Shown: positions 16,851 through 24,323 of the stretch, piece by piece | How positions within the stretch are numbered: position 1 is the stretch's first letter | Layout: each line of letters begins with the position of its first letter | From: Taishania sp965247975 | GTDB taxonomy: Bacteria > Bacteroidota > Bacteroidia > Flavobacteriales_D > Crocinitomicaceae | Reading direction: 5' to 3' | Assembly: GCA_965247975.1 (NCBI GenBank) | Contig: OZ252050.1 | Span: 1,550,001-1,614,000 of the forward strand | DNA length: 64,000 nucleotides | Position numbers and translations under genes: made by a program | Notes under the pieces: model-generated | What the model saw: the letters and a program-made list of their open reading frames with translations, nothing else | Databases searched by the model: none | Told to the model about the DNA's origin: nothing

Positions 16851-19226
16851 ATGAAATATGTTGGTGTATTGATATTGCTTTTAAGTTTAAACTTATCCTT
16901 TGCTCAGCAATCGAAGCAGAATTTCACTTGGCTTGTGAGTGGCTTTCAACCTGGTCCTTTTCCAACAAACGGTGTTTCATTAAGTTTTGAAGATTGTGAA
17001 ACAAGTGTATTACCTAATGCTTTAGGTATACAATTCGAAGGTCAAACCGCTATTTCTGACAGTATCACAGGAGGTTTACTTTTTTATAGCAACGGTTATC
17101 AGGCACTAAACGCCCTTGGGCAAGTAATGCCAAACGGTACGCAGATCGGAATTACCAATAGTAAAGCACAAAATCTAATCGTAAAAAAACCAGGTGGAGG
17201 TACACTTTACTACCTTTTTACTCCTGAGCCACAAGCAGGTTTAGTTTCAAATGTGCTCATTCCTGGACTAAATGGTTTCAGTTATTCGATTATTGATATG
17301 TCTTTACAAGGTGGTCTTGGTGATGTCGTTTCTAGTGCCAATTTATTGATGCCAAGTGGAAATTGTGAAATGGTAACAGGTGTTTATCATCAAAATGGTG
17401 AAGATATTTGGATTATTGGACACCAATATGCAAGCAATACTTTCTTTGCCTTTCTGCTGACAAGTGATGGAGTTGAAACGACCCCAGTACTATCTGATGT
17501 CGGACCTACGCTCTTAACTTTTCAACCTGGCAATTACGCCAATTCTAATTATGACGCAATTGGTGAATTGAAGGCATCGCCAGATGGGAATAAGTTGGCG
17601 TTTACAACTTTCTACAATGGTTATACTTGTTTGTTTGATTTCAACAAGACAACAGGCGAAATTACAAATCCGATCAATTTGGATCTAGGCTCGGCAGGAT
17701 ATGGCACTTCGTTTTCTCAAGACAATTCGAAACTATATTTCTCTCGTGTGGATGAAACGCAAGGAGGAGTTTCTTTTTTGAGTAATGGTTCAATTGTTCA
17801 ATTTGATATCAGTTCAAATGATCCCTCAACGATTCAAAATTCGATGACGGAAATTTTTAGCTCTCCAACAGGTTTTCGAAGTTTGAAATTAGGTCCAGAC
17901 GGCAAGATTTATGTCGCTAGGACAACGCTGGCAAATGGTGGGAATGGCGCATCTTATCTTGGGGTAATCAACAACCCGAATGAAAGTGGATTAGCCTGTA
18001 ATTTTTTGAACGATGGCGTTTTTATTGGCGCTGGCAATGGAAGATGGGGATTAAACAATGCAATTGAAGATTTCTTCACGTGCGAAGTGTTTGAATTCTC
18101 ACTTGGTCCTGATTTGACAATTTGCCAAGAAGATTCTGTTACGATCAGCGCGCCAGCTGGTCAATTGGATTATTTGTGGAACACCGGTGAGACAACAAGT
18201 AACATAACTATTAGTCAATCAGGTGCTTATTGGGTTACAGTTACAAGCACAATTGGTACCGCGACTGACACCATTTTTGTCAATAATTTTGAAGAACAGC
18301 CTATTTTTATTGGTGGTCAAAATGAAATTTGTATCGGAGACTCAACTACACTGAGCGCAAGTGGTGGATTTACCAATTATGAATGGAACAATGGTGCTCA
18401 ATCACAAGTCATATTTGTTGGCATCGGAAACTATTTAATTACAGCAATAGACTCGAACGGTTGCGCTAGCACGAATTCAGTGAGTATTGTCGAAGCGCCA
18501 AATCCTATTATTAATTTTGTTGGTGACACGGTTGTTTGCTTAGGAGAAACAACAACAATTCAAGTAAATGATGGATTTATATCTTATTTATGGTCAAATG
18601 GAGCTACTTCGGCTCAAACGAATGTAGGTGTTGGTGTTTATCAAGTTATAGTAACCAATGCATTAGGTTGCGAAGCTTCTTCTGAAATTTCTATTATTAG
18701 TTCTTCGCCTATTGCATCCATTGCCATTTCTGAAAATCCAGTGAATGGAGAAGGAACATTAATTAGCTTACAAAGTACTTCCGTACCAGATATTTCGTCC
18801 ATCATTTCTTGGAATTGGAATTTTGGTGATGGAAATGTGAGTGATCTAGAAAATCCAACTCATAGTTTTGAAGAAATTGGTTCATATCAGACCACGTTAA
18901 TTATTACAGACGCCCAAGGTTGTGTGGATACAACAGCTATAAATTTAGAAGTAGTGGGCGCTATCGTTGTTCCAAATGTCGTAACTCCAAATGGAGATGG
19001 CGTAAATGATGTGTTTTTCATCAAAAATCTGGACAAAAACAAAGCATACAAATTGGCTGTCCTCAATCGTTGGGGAAATGTTGTTTTTGAAGTCAATGAT
19101 TATCAGAATGATTGGGTGCCGAATAATTTAATTGACGGTGTTTATTTTTATAAAGTTTTGCAAGCCGAAACAGAGAAACAAAATAATGGGTTTTTCACGG
19201 TTATTTCCGGCGGAAAGGAAAATTGA
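16851..19226 (+). CDS. Secreted beta-propeller/Ig/PKD protein with T9SS type B sorting domain
   Basis: Signal peptide MKYVGVLILLLSLNLSFAQ. Residues about 20-410 are a WD40-like propeller region (repeated blade strands, for example ASPDGNKLAFTTF and KLGPDGKIYVARTTL). Then come three Ig-like modules with the pattern C.G.S.T..A......Y.W..G (about 420-620), a PKD domain (WNWNFGDGNVSD...PTHSF, about 640-700), and a C-terminal gliding-motility-associated (CHU_C) type B sorting domain from about 703 (VVTPNGDGVNDVFFI, LNRWGNVVFE, DGVYFYKVL). Type B cargo is exported by the T9SS and usually attached to or released from the surface together with PorP/SprF-family partners, none of which is in the window. 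Likely a surface adhesin or matrix protein. Confidence 0.88.
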   Translation: MKYVGVLILLLSLNLSFAQQSKQNFTWLVSGFQPGPFPTNGVSLSFEDCETSVLPNALGIQFEGQTAISDSITGGLLFYSNGYQALNALGQVMPNGTQIGITNSKAQNLIVKKPGGGTLYYLFTPEPQAGLVSNVLIPGLNGFSYSIIDMSLQGGLGDVVSSANLLMPSGNCEMVTGVYHQNGEDIWIIGHQYASNTFFAFLLTSDGVETTPVLSDVGPTLLTFQPGNYANSNYDAIGELKASPDGNKLAFTTFYNGYTCLFDFNKTTGEITNPINLDLGSAGYGTSFSQDNSKLYFSRVDETQGGVSFLSNGSIVQFDISSNDPSTIQNSMTEIFSSPTGFRSLKLGPDGKIYVARTTLANGGNGASYLGVINNPNESGLACNFLNDGVFIGAGNGRWGLNNAIEDFFTCEVFEFSLGPDLTICQEDSVTISAPAGQLDYLWNTGETTSNITISQSGAYWVTVTSTIGTATDTIFVNNFEEQPIFIGGQNEICIGDSTTLSASGGFTNYEWNNGAQSQVIFVGIGNYLITAIDSNGCASTNSVSIVEAPNPIINFVGDTVVCLGETTTIQVNDGFISYLWSNGATSAQTNVGVGVYQVIVTNALGCEASSEISIISSSPIASIAISENPVNGEGTLISLQSTSVPDISSIISWNWNFGDGNVSDLENPTHSFEEIGSYQTTLIITDAQGCVDTTAINLEVVGAIVVPNVVTPNGDGVNDVFFIKNLDKNKAYKLAVLNRWGNVVFEVNDYQNDWVPNNLIDGVYFYKVLQAETEKQNNGFFTVISGGKEN

Positions 19227-19264
19227 AAAGCAAAAGCTTACTTATCTGGTTCATAAACAATCTT

Positions 19265-19272
19265 TATTTTTG
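19265..19272 (+). promoter_or_regulatory. -7 box four nucleotides before an ATG
   Basis: TATTTTTG at 19265-19272 fits TAnnTTTG exactly; the next ATG is at 19277. A transcript from this box would start at or beside the start codon. No good -33 TTG lies 19 bp upstream. Confidence 0.35.
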
Positions 19273-19276
19273 ATGA

Positions 19277-19513
19277 ATGAATAAAGAAAATGTCGACTTT
19301 CCACAATACCGCATGTTATCAAACGGTAAAGTGTTTTACAAAATAATCTCAATGGATGAATTCATTGAAATCCAGTTTCTTGGTGATAAAAAAATACAGT
19401 TTACCATCAAAGCTGTTCAATATCCGGAGAAGTTAAAAATTCTGGACATGCTGGCATTCTTAGAGCCTTATGTTGAAATGAGTGAATTGAATAAACAGGT
19501 CTTTGAGGAGTAA
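19277..19513 (+). CDS. Small hypothetical protein (78 aa)
   Basis: Not recognised. The protein is hydrophilic, without signal or membrane segment, and shows alternating beta-strand-like segments (KVFYKIISMDEFIEIQFLG, KIQFTIKAVQY) then an amphipathic C-terminal helix. It sits between two unrelated T9SS cargo genes, 50 bp after one and converging on the other with 8 bp between stops. The perfect -7 box just upstream and normal codon use favour a real gene. A chance ORF cannot be excluded. Confidence 0.55.
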   Translation: MNKENVDFPQYRMLSNGKVFYKIISMDEFIEIQFLGDKKIQFTIKAVQYPEKLKILDMLAFLEPYVEMSELNKQVFEE

Positions 19514-19521
19514 ATCTCAAA

Positions 19522-20643
19522 TTAATTCAACACAACAGAAACTGGTTTCAACATAGTTTCAGATTGAATAAAATACAAACCTGATTGATGTCCTGTCAAA
19601 TCAATTTGATTCGTTGCATCTAATTGAAAAACTCCTAGAGATTTACCTGTTGCATCGAACACAAGAACTTCTTTGTCTTCAATTCCGTTCAAGGTAATTT
19701 TTCCTTCTGACGGATTTGGGAAAACGGTAACATTGTTTGAATACTGCTCAGCAATACCAAGTGGTGAAGCGTTTGGATGCGACCAACGTGCGAAGAACAA
19801 CCAAATTTCAATAGCTTCCGTGAAATCATTCAGAGGCTCGTAAAAATACGTGTGTGTTCCTCCATTGATTCTCCATAATTCGAGCGCACCATCAATATCA
19901 CAATTGTCATAAACAAAACGATCAACCGTTAAATTATCCATTGCGGTGTCTGGTAAACGAATAGAATCTGCTGTAATGTCGCAGCCATGAACGTTTTTCC
20001 AAAAATCAATCGTTGGATCAACCAATTCCAAGGAAGGCAGCGCTGTTCCAGCATACGGCACAACATCGTCTAATGTTCCATGAAAATGAATAACCGGCGT
20101 TTTGTATGTCAAAGGATTTGTGGTGTGATAATCCATCGTGGATGTTGCAATTGTTCCAGACATTGTTCCAATAGCCGCCACGCGATTATTGAGTTTACAA
20201 GCTAAATGATGAGACATGATTGCTCCCATGGATAATCCACTCATGTAAATCCGTGACACATCAGCAGTGTAATTTGCCAAATAATTGTCAATCAGTGCAT
20301 TGAAAAAACCAAGATCATCGGCAGTTGAAGATAAAAATAGGGTTCCATTGTTCCATGAATTACTACCAAATGAATTTTGAACACCTTGCGGATAAACGAT
20401 AATAAAACGTGCAGTATCAGCGACTAAATTCATTCCTGCACCTGTCATTTCTTGCGCATTTCCACCCAATCCATGAAGCACAAAAACCACTGGCAATTCT
20501 TCGGTTGCAGGATCAAAATTTACAGGTAAATATTGAATGTAATTCCGTTGAACCCCTCCGATTGTAATGGTGTGATTTGTTTGTTGTGCGAAGGTTAAAA
20601 GACCAAAACCAATGGACAAAATTAAAAGTAGTGTTTTTTTCAT
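19522..20643 (-). CDS. Secreted PHB depolymerase-like esterase with T9SS type A domain
   Basis: Signal peptide MKKTLLLILSIGFGLLTFAQ. Residues about 20-285 form an alpha/beta hydrolase of the LpqC/feruloyl-esterase/PHB-depolymerase family: oxyanion loop FVLHGLGGNAQEM, nucleophile elbow GLSMGAIMSH (GxSxG), acid in VIHFHGTLDDVVPY, and catalytic His in GGTHTYFYE. The last 75 residues (VFPNPSEGKITLNG, VFDATGKSLG, GLYFIQSE) are a T9SS type A sorting domain, so the enzyme is carried across the outer membrane. Likely substrates are esterified plant or microbial polymers; which one is not visible. Confidence 0.9.
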   Translation of the reverse strand: MKKTLLLILSIGFGLLTFAQQTNHTITIGGVQRNYIQYLPVNFDPATEELPVVFVLHGLGGNAQEMTGAGMNLVADTARFIIVYPQGVQNSFGSNSWNNGTLFLSSTADDLGFFNALIDNYLANYTADVSRIYMSGLSMGAIMSHHLACKLNNRVAAIGTMSGTIATSTMDYHTTNPLTYKTPVIHFHGTLDDVVPYAGTALPSLELVDPTIDFWKNVHGCDITADSIRLPDTAMDNLTVDRFVYDNCDIDGALELWRINGGTHTYFYEPLNDFTEAIEIWLFFARWSHPNASPLGIAEQYSNNVTVFPNPSEGKITLNGIEDKEVLVFDATGKSLGVFQLDATNQIDLTGHQSGLYFIQSETMLKPVSVVLN

Positions 20644-20905
20644 CGTAATTATTGTTTGGCTAAAAATAGTGAAATTCTACAAAAGAGAACTTAAGTCGCT
20701 CATTAAATGCAAATTATTTAAATCCAATGCTTATTCTGATAATTCTCCGAAATTAGTGAGAATTGATTTGTTTATCAACTTCGTCTCTATTCAACGATTC
20801 TTCTGATTTTTCTTTCTTTTTTACTTGAAATTAAATTTTCCGAATGAAATAAACAAAGTCGACAAAAATGTGCCCCATCACATTGCCAATATGAAATAAC
20901 TCAAT

Positions 20906-22306
20906 CTATTTTGCATCTAAAAAATTTAATAAATCGAAGGCTAAAGCATCTATCTTATCACGATTTGGATGACCGCCAGAAACATTAGATAAAATGATTA
21001 CAGCGTTCTGTTTCGTTGGTTCAAAAACCATCGATGAAGTGTAACCTCCTGTTCCTCCATTATGCCAAAAAAGTTTATTTCCAAGTTTGGAGTTCAAAAT
21101 GTGCCAACCCAATCCTATTTTCATTTCGCCATTAACGGTGCTTGTTTCTGTTCTTGTCAAAGCTAAAACTTCGTTTGAAGGGTCAAAATGTGCGTTTGTA
21201 AATTTGACTAGGTCTCGAACATTACTTAAAATTCCACCTGCAGGAAACATCACATCAAATTCCCAGTTTGGAGTAACTGCTCCTTTTTCATCTAATCCCT
21301 TTACCAATTGATTTTCAATTCCTTTTAATTCTGTAAATGTGCTTTTCATTTTGTACTTTGAAAGCACATGGTTGGTCAATAACTTTTTATAACTACTGTT
21401 TTGCGATAATGCCAATGAATGCCCCAAAATGGCTGTTCCTAAGTTGGAATAATCGTAAGCAAATGGTGCTGTTTTTTCAAAAGCGATGAGATTTTCCAAG
21501 TAATAATGAAGATCTGTTGTCTTGTAATTTTTATACGGATTTAAATCATTACTGAAATCAAAATTATCTGGCAGTCGAGGTAAACCAGATGTGTGGTTTG
21601 CTAAACTCAGAAAAGAGAATTGATGGTTATTTAAAAACTTAAAACTGAAATACGGGTTGACGCTACTCTTCAAATCAAGTTTCTTTTCTTTTACGAGCGA
21701 TGCCAAAATGGTAGAAGTAAACACTTTTGTAATGGAGCCAATTTCGAAGATTTTTTTGTCATTCTTAATAGGTTTTAAGGTTTCTTGGTTGTTGATTACG
21801 CCATAATAGCTCACTTTTCCTTCTTTTATAATGGCGATTGATAATTGGGTATTTACAGGAAAATCTTTCGTATGTTCAAAAATCAGATTTCCGATTTCAG
21901 TTGGATATTTGAAAAGTCCATTGATGGTCTGGCTTTTTGATGCTTCTTCGAAAGGTTTTACATACAAACCATTGATTTTTTGCTGGTCGTTGACAGAAAG
22001 ATGAACACCTAGCGTTACTTGCTCAAAACTAGTTTTGAATAAAGCAAAGCCTGTATCATCAACTTTGATTAATTCACCTGAATTTAAGTTTCCTGCAAGA
22101 GATTTTAGTCCACTCAAAAATTGTTTGGTGTCTTCCAACGCCAACGCTTGTTGCATTTCAGGCGAAAATGCAATAAAAATCTGTTCAAATTCATCGGCGT
22201 TGAAATGCGTTTTGAAAAGCGCAAATGCGTCATTGTATTTTTCTGATTGTGAAAAACTTATGTTTGCGAAAAATAAGAAACAGACGAAAAATAGTTGCTT
22301 TACCAT
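20906..22306 (-). CDS. Exported serine hydrolase with N-terminal DUF3887-like domain and beta-lactamase fold
   Basis: Signal peptide (MVKQLFFVCFLFFANISFSQ), then a small alpha/beta domain at about 22-115 resembling DUF3887 (AFALFKTHFNADEFEQIF), then a class C beta-lactamase-like domain. Catalytic motifs: S191-I-T-K194, YSN within YDYSNLGTAILG, and HNGGTGGYTS. Length 466 aa. No sorting domain, so periplasmic or surface-anchored by other means. The family contains esterases and D-Ala-D-Ala-type peptidases; true antibiotic resistance is unlikely. Second of three such domains in 14 kb. The 262-bp gap downstream (20644-20905) holds nothing recognised. Confidence 0.88.
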   Translation of the reverse strand: MVKQLFFVCFLFFANISFSQSEKYNDAFALFKTHFNADEFEQIFIAFSPEMQQALALEDTKQFLSGLKSLAGNLNSGELIKVDDTGFALFKTSFEQVTLGVHLSVNDQQKINGLYVKPFEEASKSQTINGLFKYPTEIGNLIFEHTKDFPVNTQLSIAIIKEGKVSYYGVINNQETLKPIKNDKKIFEIGSITKVFTSTILASLVKEKKLDLKSSVNPYFSFKFLNNHQFSFLSLANHTSGLPRLPDNFDFSNDLNPYKNYKTTDLHYYLENLIAFEKTAPFAYDYSNLGTAILGHSLALSQNSSYKKLLTNHVLSKYKMKSTFTELKGIENQLVKGLDEKGAVTPNWEFDVMFPAGGILSNVRDLVKFTNAHFDPSNEVLALTRTETSTVNGEMKIGLGWHILNSKLGNKLFWHNGGTGGYTSSMVFEPTKQNAVIILSNVSGGHPNRDKIDALAFDLLNFLDAK

Positions 22307-22351
22307 GAAATGTTAGAAATGCGATTTTAATTGAATGAAATTAGTATTATT

Positions 22352-22744
22352 CTACTTCATCGAATGAAATCCAATCATATTTCCTTCTGTGTCCATTGCC
22401 AACGAACAAAATCCATGATCGCCTAATGACATTTTTGGTTGTACAATTTGCCCACCAGCACTTTCTATCCGACTTTCTTCAATGGCACAATCTTCACTTG
22501 CAAAGTACGCCAAGGTTCCGCCAGCTCCTGGTTGCATGTTTGGCATTTTAACCAATGCACCACTGATGTTTGGACCTTTTTCGTCCCACGGAAAACTCAT
22601 CATTTGCATTTCGCCCATTTCTTCGGTTGGAGTTGGTAATTCCACCAATTTGATATCAAGAATCGTTTCGTAAAATTTTTGAGCTCGGTTCATGTCTTCG
22701 ACATAAATTTCAAGCCATGTGAAGGGGTTTTTTGGTTGTGACAT
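22352..22744 (-). CDS. VOC (glyoxalase/bleomycin-resistance) family protein
   Basis: A 130-aa protein with two beta-alpha-beta-beta-beta modules typical of the vicinal-oxygen-chelate fold: FTWLEIYVEDMNRAQKFYETIL at the start, and LAYFASEDCAIEESRIESAGGQI then GFCSLAMDTEGNMIGFHS at the end. Metal ligands would come from His/Glu at strand ends, but the first His is not obvious here. Similar small VOC proteins act as lyases or simply bind small molecules. Cytosolic; substrate unknown. It lies 45 bp before the hydrolase gene on the same strand. Confidence 0.88.
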   Translation of the reverse strand: MSQPKNPFTWLEIYVEDMNRAQKFYETILDIKLVELPTPTEEMGEMQMMSFPWDEKGPNISGALVKMPNMQPGAGGTLAYFASEDCAIEESRIESAGGQIVQPKMSLGDHGFCSLAMDTEGNMIGFHSMK

Positions 22745-22815
22745 TGTTTTTAAATTAACAGATTAAGCGATGAAAATAGTAATATTTATCAAATAAGATT
22801 CATCAATTGCTAATT

Positions 22816-22850
22816 TTGACAGGTATTTCCAAACCAAATTCTTACCTTGG
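22816..22850 (+). promoter_or_regulatory. Promoter almost abutting the RecD-like helicase start
   Basis: TTG at 22816-22818 and TACCTTGG at 22843-22850 (one mismatch to TAnnTTTG), spaced 24 bp. The ATG at 22856 follows five nucleotides after the -7 box, implying a leaderless or nearly leaderless mRNA. Confidence 0.35.
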
Positions 22851-22855
22851 CTTTC

Positions 22856-24283
22856 ATGCAAGAAGATTCAATATTCATCGTTCGACTAAAGTCATTTTTT
22901 GAGCATGAAATGACGCTCGACCAACGCAGTTGTGCAGATGCATTGGAGGTTTTTTTCAAAGATCGTGAAGGTTATCCTGTTTTTATTCTTAAAGGCTACG
23001 CTGGGACAGGAAAGACGAGCTTGCTTGGTGCAGTTGTTAAAACCTTAAAGAGTTTTTCGATCAACACCCGATTGCTTGCACCGACAGGAAAGGCTGCGAA
23101 AATTTTAAGTCAAAATTCAGAAGAACAGGCTTTTACCATTCATAAATTGATTTACCGTCGAAAAGACAAATCGGATGTGTATGGAAACCTTGAATTGGCA
23201 CCAAATCTTCAACCAAACACCATTTTTATTGTCGATGAAGCTTCTATGATCGGCGATTTCACAGCAAATTCTGATGGTAATATTAATAGTCGGAATCTAT
23301 TGGAAGATTTGATTGAATATGTCTATGGCGGGAAAAATTGCAAATTGATTTTACTCGGTGATGTTGGTCAGTTGCCTCCCGTTGGAAGTACTGAATCTCC
23401 AGCATTGAGCTCGGATTATTTGAAAGTACATTTCTCTAAATTGACCTTGCATCAAGCTTCGTTGAAAGAGGTTTTGCGCCAATCTACCGAGTCTGAAATT
23501 CTTCGAAATGCCACGAAATTGCGCAATCAATCTTCAGATGAATTACCAACGCTTGAAGTTCGTTCGAAAGGTGATTTGATCTTACTCAATGGAGAAGAAT
23601 TACAAGATCAACTCGAAAGTTCTTTTTCGAATTTTGGAAATGATGATACTATTTTAATTACGCGCTCAAACAAGCGAGCAAATGAATACAACAACCAAAT
23701 TCGTGCGCGCATTTTTTGGTTTGAAGAAGAAATTTGTGCCAATGATGTTTTGATGGTCGTAAAAAACAACTATTTCTGGCTCAAAGATCAAGTGGAAATT
23801 GGTTTTATCGCCAATGGTGAAATGATGCATGTCAAAAGAATTTTGCGCATAGAATCGATGTATGGCTTTGAGTTTGCACGACTTTTGGTTGAATTCCCAA
23901 ATTATCCAAGCATCGATCGACAAGAAGTTTTAATTCATCTGGAAACCTTGCAATGTGAAGGTCCTTCGCTCAGTAGATCCCGTTTGAAGGAGCTTTTTTT
24001 CGAGGTGGAAAAGGATTATTTATACGAAAAAAACAAGAAAAAGCGCTACGACTTGATTTTGGAAAATCCACATTTCAATGCGCTCCAAGTAAAGTTTGGA
24101 TATGCAGTTACTTGTCACAAATCACAAGGCGGTCAGTGGGAACATGTGTTTATTGATATTGGGTATTTGCCAGAAGATTTAATCATGTCAGAATACATTC
24201 GTTGGCTGTATACTGCGCTTACAAGAGCAAAATCGAAAGCTTTTTTGATTAATTTTCCAGAGAATCAATTAGTTGTCGGCTAG
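22856..24283 (+). CDS. RecD-like/UvrD-type ATP-dependent DNA helicase
   Basis: A superfamily 1 helicase (475 aa). Walker A is GYAGTGKT at residues 47-54, Walker B IFIVDEASMIG, motif III LLGDVGQLPPVGS, motif V AVTCHKSQGGQW (the UvrD_C_2 signature) and motif VI YTALTRAKSKAFLI. It lacks the long N-terminal region of RecD2, so it matches the short AAA_30/RecD-like helicases common in Bacteroidota, used in repair or recombination. The ATG at 22856 is preferred to a TTG nine bases upstream, which would fall inside the -7 promoter box. It stands alone and converges on the GH3 fusion gene. Confidence 0.9.
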   Translation: MQEDSIFIVRLKSFFEHEMTLDQRSCADALEVFFKDREGYPVFILKGYAGTGKTSLLGAVVKTLKSFSINTRLLAPTGKAAKILSQNSEEQAFTIHKLIYRRKDKSDVYGNLELAPNLQPNTIFIVDEASMIGDFTANSDGNINSRNLLEDLIEYVYGGKNCKLILLGDVGQLPPVGSTESPALSSDYLKVHFSKLTLHQASLKEVLRQSTESEILRNATKLRNQSSDELPTLEVRSKGDLILLNGEELQDQLESSFSNFGNDDTILITRSNKRANEYNNQIRARIFWFEEEICANDVLMVVKNNYFWLKDQVEIGFIANGEMMHVKRILRIESMYGFEFARLLVEFPNYPSIDRQEVLIHLETLQCEGPSLSRSRLKELFFEVEKDYLYEKNKKKRYDLILENPHFNALQVKFGYAVTCHKSQGGQWEHVFIDIGYLPEDLIMSEYIRWLYTALTRAKSKAFLINFPENQLVVG

Positions 24284-24323
24284 GAAGTTCTGTAATTCAA
24301 AAAGCAACTTTGAATCCAAAAAA

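Noticed and set aside
13481..22306. Beta-lactamase resistance genes
   Set aside because: Sequence motifs (SISK/SITK, YSN, HGG/HNGG) and extra domains fit esterase/peptidase members of the fold, not dedicated beta-lactamases.
24295..24315. Hairpin ATTCAAA / TTTGAAT between convergent genes as a terminator
   Set aside because: Weak AT-rich stem and no good T run after it on either strand.
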